Assembly (NCBI GenBank): GCA_018881555.1
Contig: JACAXG010000252.1
Coordinates: 248,001-312,000 of the forward strand
Direction of reading: 5' to 3'
DNA length: 64,000 bases
Source: Amblyornis subalaris
Lineage: Eukaryota > Chordata > Aves > Passeriformes > Ptilonorhynchidae
In this document: positions 51,501-62,509 of the stretch, piece by piece
How the letters are laid out: every line of letters begins with the position of its first letter
Position numbering within the stretch: the stretch's first letter is position 1
Position numbers and translations under genes: made by a program
Notes under the pieces: generated by a model
What the model was told of the DNA's origin: nothing
The model's input: only the letters and a program-made list of their open reading frames with translations
The model's database searches: none

Positions 51501-54500
51501 TCTGTGAAGGGAAAAACAGAAACTCAAGGTTAAGACCCCTGTGGACACACCTCTTGCCCTGCAGCTTCTGAGGGCACCTGCACTGCACAGTGAACTGAAA
51601 GGGGTTGCCCTGGAACTGCCCCAAATTACAAGTTACATCCAACACACGCCATGGTAACCAGGTGAGATCCTGCCTCCTTGAACATACATGTGGGGACACT
51701 CCCGAGTTAACTCCCAAAGAGCTGGAGAGCTGCATCCTCCCTCACTACTGGGTCAGGCAAGCTGAAAAACACAATGTGCAATGCCACAAAGGGCTGCAGC
51801 AGGTCCCCAGGGAACTGCCACTGGACGCTCATTTGCCTCCAAGTCCCTCAAAGATTATGCCATGTCCTTTCAGTGCAATCAACAGCAACGGGGTACTTGT
51901 AAAGTAAATTTCTTCAAGAAGAACCTGAAGGTTCTTCCTTAAGGAAGGAGCACTGAGATCTCTCCCCAGGCACTTTCTATGCCCAGGAGGGAACTGGCTC
52001 TGTGTGGACTGAGTAAGATGACCTAGGCAAACATCATGTGCTGCTGCTGGCTGATGGTGGGGGAAGCATCCAGAGTCCGCAGACTTGAGTCCAGCTTCAT
52101 TTCCCCTCTAGCACCTTATGCCTTTTTTAATCCCAGCCTCTCCCAGCCCTGTCCTTTGATCTGCCCTCTTCCCTTTTCACTCCATCCTTCTCCAACCACA
52201 GCTGGCAAAACACAGGCACACTGACACATACCATTGAGGCAACAGCACCTATGGAGGTGCCTTTTCACTGAACAATGACATTGGGGTATTTATGGCCTTA
52301 TCCTAAATTTATGCAATTGAAACCCTTCCCTTCTTGGTCTGTCTGCTTCCCCAGCTGTGTCCACACACATTCCCTGTCACCGAAGGGTTATGTTCTCCTA
52401 GGCAGCAGGCAGTTGGCTACCTTATTATGTGTTTGATTTGCAGTAAGATGCTATTCTCAAGCGTTGTGTTCAGGGCATCCATCAGATACTGGTTGAACTC
52501 CTCGAAGAACATTTCATTCCCTTCCTCATACCGCCCGTAGTTTTTGGAATATTCCTTCTGAATGCAGTGATTGGTCAAGTGGCAGGTTTTGTCCTGGAAA
52601 TTAGCACTGTTATATGGTTCGGAAGAGGTCCGCAGGACACCCTCTCTGTAGAGGTAGATATTATATTGATGATCCACGAGAACCCAGCTCCTGGGGGACA
52701 GGAGAACAAACTCTAGTCTCAGTGGCTCAAAAAGAAACAGCACGAAAAAGAAAACTGGTATTACAAAGGCAGAAAAGGTTACCTGATGTCAAACTTGCGA
52801 TGCCCTGGCTCTAGAAGTAGAGGATTCTCCAGGTATTTCTGAATCACGTGCACTTGTCCCTGCTCATCGATGAAGTCCAGGAGCTCTGAAGCCTCTGAAG
52901 AAATCAGGATCCCTTCCCCTGGGGACAGAAAGAGAAGACAGAATTAGGTAGAGAATCCTTCTACCTTTCTTGGAGCTTTTTCAGGCCCCAAGTGGACCAC
53001 GGCCCCTTTGCCCAAAAAGCCACATGACACTCAAGAACCTACAGCCCCAGCGTCGGTCGGTGCCCAAGTGATGTCACATTCACTCCATGGGAATGAATTT
53101 GTGGAGAGATCTCCTTCTTACCACGCCATGGAGCCTCTGGCTCCCCAGTAACCAGGCCTAATGCAAATGGGAATCAAGGGGACCTGATATGGCATGGCCT
53201 ACACAGGGCACATCTGTAGGGGCGTGGCTGTGGAGGTGTGAGGAGATGCACAGCAGACAGGGACCTGGGCAAGCAGTGAGGCAGCTGCTTGGTTTGGGGG
53301 TGATTTTGTTTTCTTTCACGTCTTTTTTTTTTCCCATCTAGTCTTGGCAGGGGTAGGAGGGTGTGGTGGTGCTTGTATTTGGCACTTGATGAATTTGGGT
53401 TTGTTTTTCTCTGTTTTTCAGCAGTTTAGAGAACACGGGGGTTGGCACGTTTTCTGTAAAACTTTTTTGCTTCTTTTTTTTTCTTTGGGGAGGGAGGTTT
53501 GTGGGTCTTTTTATCCTAGACTTGAGACTTCCTTTCCCTGTCTGGCTTCCCTGGTTGCCAGAGGCAGTCACACATGCACACTTGTGCAGTGTTGCCCTGC
53601 TCACTGAGTTAATTTAAATTATTATTAAAATCCTTGCTGAATAAGGAAAAGTACTATTTCAAATTGCTCATCCATGTAGTCAGTGTTCCTGCTGTGGAAG
53701 CTCTTCATTAAAAAAATGAAATGTGCCNTTTAAATACTCCCACATTTTGGCTGAAGCTGTCACTGTTCATTTCTTGCAAGACTCCAAATATGAAACTTCT
53801 GCTGCAGAACACTGAAGAGAGACAATATCCCCTCTGAGATTTCATAAAGGAGGGGCATGGTGTCATGAGGGATAAGCCAGCTCGGGTAAATCAAACCCTG
53901 CTCTGGCACTATGCCCATTCTTAAGGCATTTAGTTAACTTTGTCGGCTAAACCTCATGACTTAGTCCTTAATTTTGTGCTGAATGTTTTTGAGGAAATAC
54001 TGTGCAAAGAAAATACACTCTTCAAGGGGGCATTGAAGGGATAACACAGGTTTGGAACACAGGCAGGGTTTGACAGGATCATCCCATGAAAAATGCTCCT
54101 AGCTGTGACTTCTGAAGGTCACTGTCAACACACCCCTGCAGATACTCCCACTGCTCTATCCTCTGCTCAGCTTTCCAGCCCTACTGACCTCCCATTCATC
54201 CCAGCATCCTCCACTGAAAGGAAGTCTGTCATCAAAGCATCTCTCTCACCCATGTTTTATGCAGGTGACAAGATTTTTTAGCCCCCTGATCACAGCAGAG
54301 CAAGGCAGGAACATGCACTGGCACAACTTCAGGCTGTGCACTGGGGGAAGGAGGGGAAAAAACATCCATAAGCCCATAAAGCCTCTGCAGTGGGCAGATC
54401 AGCAGGCTCCCATTCTACACTGGACAGATGGCAAATCAAGGGAAGGGTTAGCTTAACTGTGCACCCAGTCAGCAACCCAGTGAGGCAGCAAAGCAGCTTA

Positions 54501-57500
54501 TGTGGGGCAGCTGTCCCTTCTCTCAAAGAAAACACCAAAACCCCTGGCCACATTTGCAAACTCTTAAACATTTAAGTCAGGGCACCCTAAACCTTTAATT
54601 TTCCCGCTACTGATGGACAACCAAGCTTCCATTAGACATGTGCCAAGACGAGGTTGTGCCTGAGCTGAATCTGTCTTGGTAATTAGTGTGAACAAGCTTT
54701 CTTCTTCATCAGAAGTAATCCCCAGACATTTAAAACTTCCCTCTAGAAGATTACCATGAGACCCTGCTTTCCACTGTAATTTACAGCAGCACACTGATGA
54801 ATACAAAAGGTTACTCTGCTTTAGTGCAGAAAAGATGGGATCACACTTGCATAAAGTATCGAAAGATATGAACCTCCTCATCCTGCAGCAGACCATAGCA
54901 ACAGCCTTTTCAATTGCCCAGACTGATTTTTTGCCAGTTTACCACACAGAAACACATTCCCTCACTGGTGTAACAAAAAGGACTCATTTCCCTTTCGTTC
55001 CTGATGAAAATAAGGATACCCTTCAGAAACTTCTTGGTGACACAGCCAAGAGAGCAGAGCAGAGAAGGAAGCCAGTGTGAAGAACAGTTTTATCGTGCAG
55101 CCTCCTTGCAGCCACCTCTGGCTTTCGCACTCTATTTTTGCAAGACTGTATCAAAAGTGACTCTGCAAATATGAGTAATACATATGGGCTTGTTCCCTTT
55201 GAAAAGACCAGGTCCTTCCTCAGGCTGCGCTCTGCCGCACACATGGCAAGGTAAGTTTTTAAACACAGCCATTCTCATAATGTGCCCATGATAACACCAT
55301 AACTGACACACAGCACGCAGTTATCAAAGCACTGCATCTACAGCTGTGTCCAGCTATCTCATAGCTTCTTATTTCTGTGGAGTGAGTGATGAAATGACCC
55401 TGGAACACGGAAGGACACATTATCACTTTGCTATCTATTACCCTGTTCAGATTAAACAGACATACAGACACTGCATTGCTTGTCTCTGCTCTGGTACCTT
55501 CCCCTGAGGCTTGGGTGCAATTTCAGTGTGCTGAGCTCATGACTGCTCAGCCAGTCTCTCTGTGTGACCATGGGTAGGCCACTGGCACCAGGCATCTGAG
55601 TCTGGTTGAAAGACAAGCAGGATTTCCACCCACGAGAAGGCAAGCTTAGCTGCAGCATGGGGAGCTGGGCTCCTTGCCCTTGAAGGCTGCTGCCCTGCCT
55701 GCTGACTGCCTTCCTACATCTTGTTCTGCTCCCTCTGACCTGCTCTCCACATTCCCCTCACTTGCTGGTCCCTGCTGCCTTCTCCCTGCAGCACTTTCCC
55801 GCATTTTGAGGTGCGTGTGTAGAGGAGTGGAGGCCCTTTCCCTGCCATGCATGTTCCAGGTAGCACATGCATGCCGCATTGCTTGTCAGGAGCCCCATGC
55901 TTGACTGCCATGCAATTGGCAGGTGAAGCCTTTCACAGACAGACCACGTATCAGCTTGGCTCAACCAAACCCTGGGACTCTATGGACCATGTAAAGAGTA
56001 AGGAATATCAAGAAGTAGCTCGTGGTGCTGGAGAATGAACCTTTGGCACCAGCGGAGGACTTGGCGATCCACACGTTGCCTTCTTTGCCTTCCCGCCGCC
56101 TGTTGTAAGCTGCCAGGAAGACTTCCCGCTCATCTGTCCTTGTGTTGTTTATGAGATGGTGAATTCCATTCTGTGCTGGAGCCACGGGGGTCTTCAGGTT
56201 CGTTGGGTAAATCACGTATGACTCAGGGAACCACGTGCAGGACTCCGATAGCTCAGGGCTTGTCTTGATTAGCCTGGGTGAAGAGAGACAGGCTGTTAAT
56301 CTCCAGAGTGTCCTCACCTGCATGGGGATCATTTAATAAGGAAAAATCATTAACCGGGCTCTTTTGCTTGATGATGAATAGCAGCTTACCGATGGTCAGT
56401 GCTAAATTATCCTATTTCCCTTAGACCCTTGAAATTAGGGTTTTCCTGAAGATATNGTGGCAACCCCAACCCACAGCCAAGCACCACTCTTTGAAGCAGA
56501 ACCTGCATGCTTTCATTAAACATTTTACTGATACCACGGACATCATGAAACTAAGAGCCGAGAAGTTTCCATGTGACTAGAGCTTGTGGTGCATTCCCTG
56601 CATCATCTCCGCACAAGGGAACTGGGAAGGTGTGTTTGCTAACACGGCTCAGGACAGAGAGGATGCTGTGATCACAAATGGCAAAAGGAAAGCCACAGCA
56701 GTAATGTTCTCTGTGCTGGTGCTTAACCCTTGATCCCATTCCTACCGCGATGGGACCAGGTATCCCAGTTGTGTACGAAGACCACTGGGAACCCACTGAA
56801 AGCAAGGATACAGCTACATGTTTCACATCCCAAGGTGTCTGGGATCCCTCTGGCACATATCTCCTACCAATAATGTCCGGAGACATCAGCAAATTCCTGT
56901 TAGCAGAGTCCAGGCCTGTTTTCTCTCAGAGTCAAGGGAGCTGCCTGCCTCTCTGAATGCCTGTGCTTTGCTTAAGGCCAAAAGCAGAGCTCACGAGGTG
57001 CTGACTCTCTCTGCATTTGTGCCTCTCTGTTGAGATGTCAGTCAGTCAGCAGCACTCTGGGAGCCCTGAGGAATGTCATTTGTTGTCCTTTGGGTTCATA
57101 AGTAGCTTGATGCATGGTTGACCCTGCAGTTAGAAAGGTCAGCCGAGCTTCAGGAGATAAAAACAGGTGTATAAGTGCTTTTAGCACTCTTAACAGGCTA
57201 AAGAGAAATCCAGCTGAGGAGTGCTGTGAGTGCTCGTTTAAAAAATTCTCTGCAACCTTCTGATAAACACCATCACCACTGCCAAGAAAGCAAGTGGGAA
57301 GAGGTTCTTCGCAGGGGAAGGAGAGGCTTTGGATTAGCACAGGCAGTCTGCAGGACTGCGTCAGTGAGAGGCAGCACAGACTCTCATGGGCAATCAAATT
57401 GCTGAAGGAGACCAAGAGCTCTGACATGAAGATGCCCTAGTGGGAGCAGAGATTGCATGGGGACGAGGGTTATCTACAATGAAAGTTCATCCACATTTCC

Positions 57501-60500
57501 CCAGGAGACCCCGACATGGCAGGTCATGCAGAAATAACTCCCAGAGCGCTTCCTGGAGATGTCTCCAAGCATTTGTTTGACCAACAAATCTGATTAGCTA
57601 AAGGCATANTAATGCCTCTTCTCTGTATGAAACAGAGAATAAAAGGAGAAGGTTTTAATTAAATGTCTACAAAGAAAAAGAGCAGATATGTTTGGGTTTC
57701 TTCTTCCTTTTGATTTGGCTCTAATCTGATTCAATACACTCTATGGTTTCAAGTAGATATAACTCAGTGGAAATGGCATTTCCCCTGAAGTTACAAAGAG
57801 GCCTTTGTGCACACAAATAGCTCCAGAGACCAGCCCAGGAGTCCGAAGACAGCATATGCCAGGACACTCCCAGGGCAGCTGTTCTGTGAAATACCCTGCA
57901 AGCAGGTTCAACACCAGACAAGGGTCAGAAGAAAAGCTTCTGCCAAGCCCATCTAACGTTTCAGTGAATTCCTTACTTCACCAGAGATGCTTTGCGGCAC
58001 AGCTTGTCTGCTCCCCTGTAGTAATTCACCAGCTGCACAAGTCCAGGTTCATGGCCTAAGAAGGGGAAACAGAGGTCAGACAAACTTCTCAATTAATAAA
58101 GGGAAAACAGCTGCTTGGTGCAAAGGACCTGTGCAGTAGTGGAAAAAAAATGGAGGCTCTTTCCTTGCCCTGCATTACAGAAACAGGTTGTAAACTGGTA
58201 CTGGCTCCTGTGGTTTCTTTCATTCAGTTGCAAAAAACTGTGTATTTACCCATTTGTTTTTAATCTGACACATCTATTTTGCAAAGGAAAATAATTATTT
58301 CCTAATTCACACTGGGAACTGGCAGCACCACCCAAAAGTGTTCTCCATTTGCTGGTGGCAGTTTTTAAAAACCAAGATTTCAGTTACTCTTAAATACAGG
58401 TGGAGAATGCAGGGAAGCACATCATGATATAAAGATCACAGCTTAGCAAAGGGCCTTTCTTCTCTGTCATGTACAGCAGGATTCCCTCTCGGACCTGGTA
58501 TCACAAAACACTGGGAAACACTGAAAGATTTGGAGCCTTGCTTCTTTCTAGCAGTTTGCAACAAGACCCATTGGATACCTGGGGTGGGAAGGAACCTCTG
58601 GGAGTCTCTGCTCCAACCTCTTGTTCAGTCAAAGTCTATGTATCACTGAGGATCAAGATCCTACTGCTTCTGTAAGTCCTTGTCCCAGTGCTTGGTTGCC
58701 AACCTGTGCCCCTTGACTATCCTGATGGCCCCCGCTACAGTCACTCCTGAGTGTCTAAGCCTTTCTTGCACTGGAAAGTCCCAAACTGGCCCCAGTATCC
58801 AGCTGTAGCCTCACCAGTGCCAAACAGAGGCTAAACAGATGGGTACCTCCTTACCAATACTGGACTCCACACCACAGCCTGCCTTCCTTCACCTTTTCAC
58901 ACTACAGAAACACTTGTGCTCAGCTGGAAGCTCTCTGGGAGGGACCAGAACCCAGAAAAAGGATTCAGAGTTTTACTTATCCTCCTTGGTGTTCGCCTGG
59001 GAAAAAGGGTCTGGAGCAAACATTACCTTAAACACCGGGTGGCTGCAAGATCACAGAAAGTGAATATCTATTTTCAGCCTGAAAATCACGTCCCTGACCT
59101 GGGTCACTTTTTTATTCACAAATCTTTAAATACAAGATAGCTGAAAACCATCCTGCAGAAAAGATCTGTAACTTCAGTCACGTCCATCTGCAGCCAGCAT
59201 GGCCAGGTTTTTTTACTGAAAACAAAATAATAAAACCCCTCAAATTCTCTTCTGTTTGCAGTTTATCTTGGGGAGACACAACCTCACTGGTTTCCTGAGC
59301 ATCATCACGGAGCAGTGGGTTGCAATGCAGAGTCGGGTGGCCAGCAAAGAGAGACTTCTTGGGCACGTTGTGAGGTCTGTACCATGCATTTAGTGGGATT
59401 AAAAAGCTGCCAAGGCACTGAACAAAGTGGCAATCCTTCCCTGGCCAGCAGGGCATAGAGCCCAGCATCCCCCGCTACATGAGGCCTCCGCAGCCTCTTC
59501 CTCCTTTCCATCCCCTCAGCACAAACTGCTTTTCTGCTAGATGCAGACACAGCTTAAGGGTACAATCCCCCAGGATTAGGTTATCAGTGAGAGCTACAGT
59601 GGTCCCTGCAGCTGGACAGTGGTGCATGCTGAGACTCCACACTTCTCTCAGTGATCCAGCTTAGGCCCTGGGTAATGCAAATCCCTACAGTTCCCCGAAT
59701 TAACGTCTGCTTCCACTGAGTACAGCCTTTAGGAAAACCAAGCCAGCTTTGATGCAACAGTTGCTCAGGAAGACGAACCAGAGAAGATACAGCTTTTTGG
59801 AAGATGTACCAAAATAACCGTGATATTTTTGGTCTGGATCTACTGATTTCAGGCAACCAGTTCCCGCTATAGGAGGATGGTTTAAAGAAGTCAGTGCCAA
59901 AGCATGGCCCCTCTCCACAGGTTATAGAGGTGTCTTGGCTGTGAGAAATGGTTTGAGTTTTTGGGCATCCCATGGCAACACATGCTGAAGGGCTCACTGA
60001 AGCCCTTCCATCATCCCTGGACACTTTTGGAGGATGGAAGGAGTTAGTAAGAGATGGACACGAGCCCACCATGGCCGGATGTGCTGTGCATGCCCACTCA
60101 CACGACAGAACTGCATCTGTTCTGCAATGAGGCCTGATGCTCACAGGTCCCCCATGCTGGGCATGTTCAAGCACAGGTCTGCTTGCTGTGCGTGCTGCCA
60201 GCACGTGTGAGCATCCTCACTGCTTAAGCCTCTCCCAGGGTTTCCCTAACTGCTGCAGACACCTCAACGATGGGAGGTGACCAGATGGCATTGCCATGTG
60301 ATGGGGACTTTCCACTCACAAACGTGGAGGGGGACAAGGGAAGTAGTGCTGGAGCTGGCGACTTGCAAATCTGAAAGAGCAGTCAGAGATGGGTCTCTGC
60401 TGCAAGAAAGTGGCCGCAAAGCCATCCTGCACCTGAGCTGCTGGAGTGAGGGGGGGTCTGCCTGTTCTGATGTTTCTGCAGTCAGGAGTGCTGCAAAATT

Positions 60501-61911
60501 GCCACAGAAAGAAACCAGGGCCAAGATGACAGTGCATCCCTGCTCCCTGCCACGCCCTGCAACACTGCCAGTGCCTGGCTTGGCTCTCCCTGCTTGTGGG
60601 CAGCCCATGGCACTCTCCCTCCCTGCTCCTGGGCTCTGCACCACCCAGCAGGGCAGAGGGCCAGAGTGGCTGTGCCATGGGACAGGCAGTGTGCATGGCA
60701 GGCAGGGGACAAGCCTGCATAGGGCAGCTCCCAGGGCCCTGTGTGTTGGCAGGGTGACAGTGGGGGTCAGGCAGCAGGGGAAAAGGTGGTGGGGCAGGGG
60801 CTGTATGGGTCCCTACACACACACGGGGCCTCCGGAATTACCCGCACCCTGCTCCAGGCAGGGACTAGTGCTGTCACCTTCACCAAGCCCTGCAGAAGCA
60901 CATCCCCACCAGCCTCGGCTCTGGGGTGAAGGTTTGAGTGTGACCTGTTCTGCCTCCTGTCTCCAACAGCAGAAACACCCCCAAAACATGTAAGCTCAGC
61001 ACCGCAATGTCCCTGCCCAGCACCACGCAGGGGATGACACTGGAACCACCACGACCCCACAAACCCACGCTGTTTGCCTGAAGCCCCCTGCAGGGGTGCA
61101 AACCAGCCCCAAGGGCATTGCTGCAGGGCAAGGAAGGCAGTCCGGGAAGGGGGGGCTGCACCCGGGGTGGCGGGCCGGGATCCTGAGATCTGCCACATGC
61201 CACAGAGGGGGTCTCCGGGTGACTCTTTTTCCCCCTCCCCGCCCTTCTCACTGCTTCATCACAGCACAGGCCTCAAGCTGGGCTGGGGGGCTTTGGGGGG
61301 CGCCGGTGAAACCACTCCCCGGGAGCTTGGGAAGGGGATCCTTCGAGCCCTGGCTGGCGCCAGCAAGGCCCGCAGAGAGCCCTGCCGGGGGTCGGGAGGC
61401 GGCTGCAGAGAGACCCCACGGTGCCGGACCTTTGTCCGGGCGAGACAAGCCACTGCGGCCGCCGAGCCCCGGGGACAGGGAGCCCCGGGGACAGGGAGCC
61501 CCGGGGACGGTCAAAGCGACAGGACGGTGAGCGGGGCCGGCGAGCACCGCCTCCCGCACCGCGGGGGCTGTGCCGGGGCGCGCCCCGCCCGTGCCCGCAG
61601 CGCTGACGGGAGGCTGCGGCGACCCGCGGGGACGCTGCCCTGCGGCGGGGGACACCGGGGCGGGGAGGGCGCAGCGGCGGCCCCGAGCCGCAAGGGGACC
61701 AGGGGGAGGCCGGGCCCCGCTGCCGGCGGGGGCGGCCGCGGGGAGGACCCTTACCCAGCCTGCCGAAGGGGAGCCGGTTCCTCTCGCCCAGCATCAGGTT
61801 GAAGCGGGGGTTGTCCCTGCGGAGGCGCCGCCACTGCCCGCTGGCCAGCAGCAGCCGGCTCACCTCGGTGTACACGCTGCTGCCCTCATCCCGCACCACG
61901 AAGGTGTACAT
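42566..61911 (-). CDS. TTL: TTL, tubulin tyrosine ligase (7 exons, 378 aa)
   Basis: TTL adds tyrosine back to the C-terminus of detyrosinated alpha-tubulin in an ATP-dependent ligation. Exons: 61755-61911, 57977-58055, 56041-56273, 52783-52918, 52421-52690, 51358-51501 and 42566-42683; all phases agree. The N-terminus [20 protein letters not shown] and blocks [55 protein letters not shown] and [19 protein letters not shown] match the TTL/ATP-grasp family. [16 protein letters not shown] contains the catalytic Glu and Asn. The isolated last exon, 8.7 kb from exon 6, reads [20 protein letters not shown] and ends SSIFIKL. The exon 3 donor (GTTCAT) is weak but frame demands it. The final intron holds an antisense provirus. 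Human TTL is 377 aa. Confidence 0.96.
44112..44465 (+). repeat. 5' LTR of the provirus
   Basis: This LTR is 354 bases long. A TATATAAG box lies at 44325-44332 and AATAAA at 44393-44398, giving a plausible U3-R-U5 layout. It matches the LTR at 50523 with about 40 differences by hand count, roughly 12% divergence. Confidence 0.9.
45078..46799 (+). pseudogene. Broken gag remnant
   Basis: The start MGAVSSKTK carries a myristoylation-type Met-Gly. An internal 15/30-base tandem repeat follows, then capsid-like pieces around 45840-46065 and 46206-46450. A single CCHC zinc knuckle with spacing C-X2-C-X4-H-X4-C lies at about 46646-46690. The frame is interrupted early, soon after the first 34 codons, and again between 46065 and 46173, with several ambiguous bases. 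It closes at a UAG (46797-46799) directly before the protease in the same frame. Confidence 0.85.
45683..45778 (+). repeat. Imperfect 30-bp tandem repeat inside gag
   Basis: About three copies of a 30-base unit, itself two 15-base halves of the form GTGAGCAGGAGGTGA / GAAAGCAGGAAGTGG, encode repeated Gly-Glu-Gln-Glu-Val and Arg-Lys/Arg-Gln-Glu-Val. The period is a multiple of three, so the frame survives within the array. Confidence 0.8.
46800..50028 (+). pseudogene. Broken pro-pol remnant (protease, RT, RNase H, integrase)
   Basis: The protease active site DTGAT is at 46818-46832. Reverse transcriptase pieces follow, with the YADD catalytic motif at 47755-47766. An RNase H piece with ETDSKYAF lies near 48662-48685. 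Integrase is represented by [11 protein letters not shown] near 49350, SDRGPHF near 49468, and the C-terminal WKGPYLV region near 49859 before a stop at 50028. Multiple stops and frame changes break the chain, and integrase appears to have lost sequence between the core and the C-terminal part. Confidence 0.85.
50021..50462 (+). pseudogene. Severely deleted env remnant
   Basis: An ATG at 50021 overlaps the end of the integrase frame, as env starts do in gammaretroviruses. A short N-terminal frame is followed by a second frame with one strongly hydrophobic Ile/Val segment (about 50340-50415) and a brief tail, like the membrane anchor of a transmembrane subunit. About 440 bases remain, so most surface and ectodomain sequence is gone. 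Confidence 0.7.
50523..50878 (+). repeat. 3' LTR of the provirus
   Basis: This LTR is 356 bases long. The TATATAAG box is kept near 50738, but the poly(A) hexamer present in the 5' LTR reads AACAAA here. It is followed by the 3' copy of the TCTG duplication. Confidence 0.9.
58575..58880 (-). repeat. CR1 LINE fragment (antisense) in TTL intron 1
   Basis: Reverse-complement CR1 phrases occur in order: 'GGGAAGGAACCTCTGGGAG', 'GCTCCAACCTCTTGTTCA', 'CTTGCACTGGAAAGTCCC' and 'GTAGCCTCACCAGTGCC'. The minus-strand orientation agrees with TTL transcription. Ends are approximate. Confidence 0.75.
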
Positions 61912-62170
61912 GGCGGCGGGGCGGCGGGGAAGGGGCAGCCCGCCCTACCCCCGGCGGCTCATGGGGCCCCGCCGCAGCCCAGGCAGGGCCCTGCGCGGCC
62001 GCCGCCGCCCGGCCCGGCTCCGCATGGCCGGGGCCGCCGCCCCCGCCCACCGCCCGAGAGCCTGCCCAGGCGGGGACTGACCCGGAACCAGAACCGCCCT
62101 CCCGATCCTGATCCGACTCCCGATCCCGCTCCTCCCCGCCCCGTTATGCCGGGGAGCCGCCGGGGGCGGG
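61400..62170. promoter_or_regulatory. CpG-rich TTL promoter/first exon
   Basis: A CpG-dense block covers TTL exon 1 and about 250 bases upstream of the ATG at 61911, with several CCCGCC/CCGCCC boxes. No TATA box is visible. A minisatellite begins just upstream of it. Confidence 0.6.
61458..61510. repeat. Short 16-bp tandem repeat in TTL intron 1
   Basis: About three near-perfect copies of a 16-base unit, CCCCGGGGACAGGGAG, lie next to TTL exon 1 on the intron side. It is short and GC-rich, likely a small minisatellite. Confidence 0.75.
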
Positions 62171-62179
62171 GCCGTGCAC

Positions 62180-62505
62180 GCCGGTCCCGCCTCTCCCCGG
62201 TGTGTCCCCGGCTGGGATCTGTCACCGGCCTCGCCTCTCCGCCGTGTGTCCCCGGCTGGGATCTGTCACCCAGCCCAGCCGCTCGCTCCCTGGTGTGTCC
62301 CCGGCCGGGATCTGTCACCGGCCCCGCCCCTCCGCCGTGTGTCCCCGGCTGGGATCTGTCACCCGGCCCAGCCGCTCCCCGGTGTGACTCTCGCCGGGAT
62401 CTGTCACCCGGCCCCGCCGCTCCCCGCTGTGTCCCCGACCGGGATCTGTCACCCGGCCCCGCCGCTCCCCGGTGTGTCCCCGTCCGGGGTGTCCACTGTC
62501 ACCCA
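62180..62505. repeat. 45-bp-period minisatellite upstream of TTL
   Basis: About seven copies of a unit with the core GGGATCTGTCACC and a flank CTCCCCGGTGTGTCCCCG. Cores begin near 62213, 62258, 62307, 62351, 62396 and 62440, with a degraded seventh copy near 62485. Spacing is 44-49 bases. The array lies about 270-600 bases upstream of the TTL start codon. Confidence 0.9.
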
Positions 62506-62509
62506 GCAC

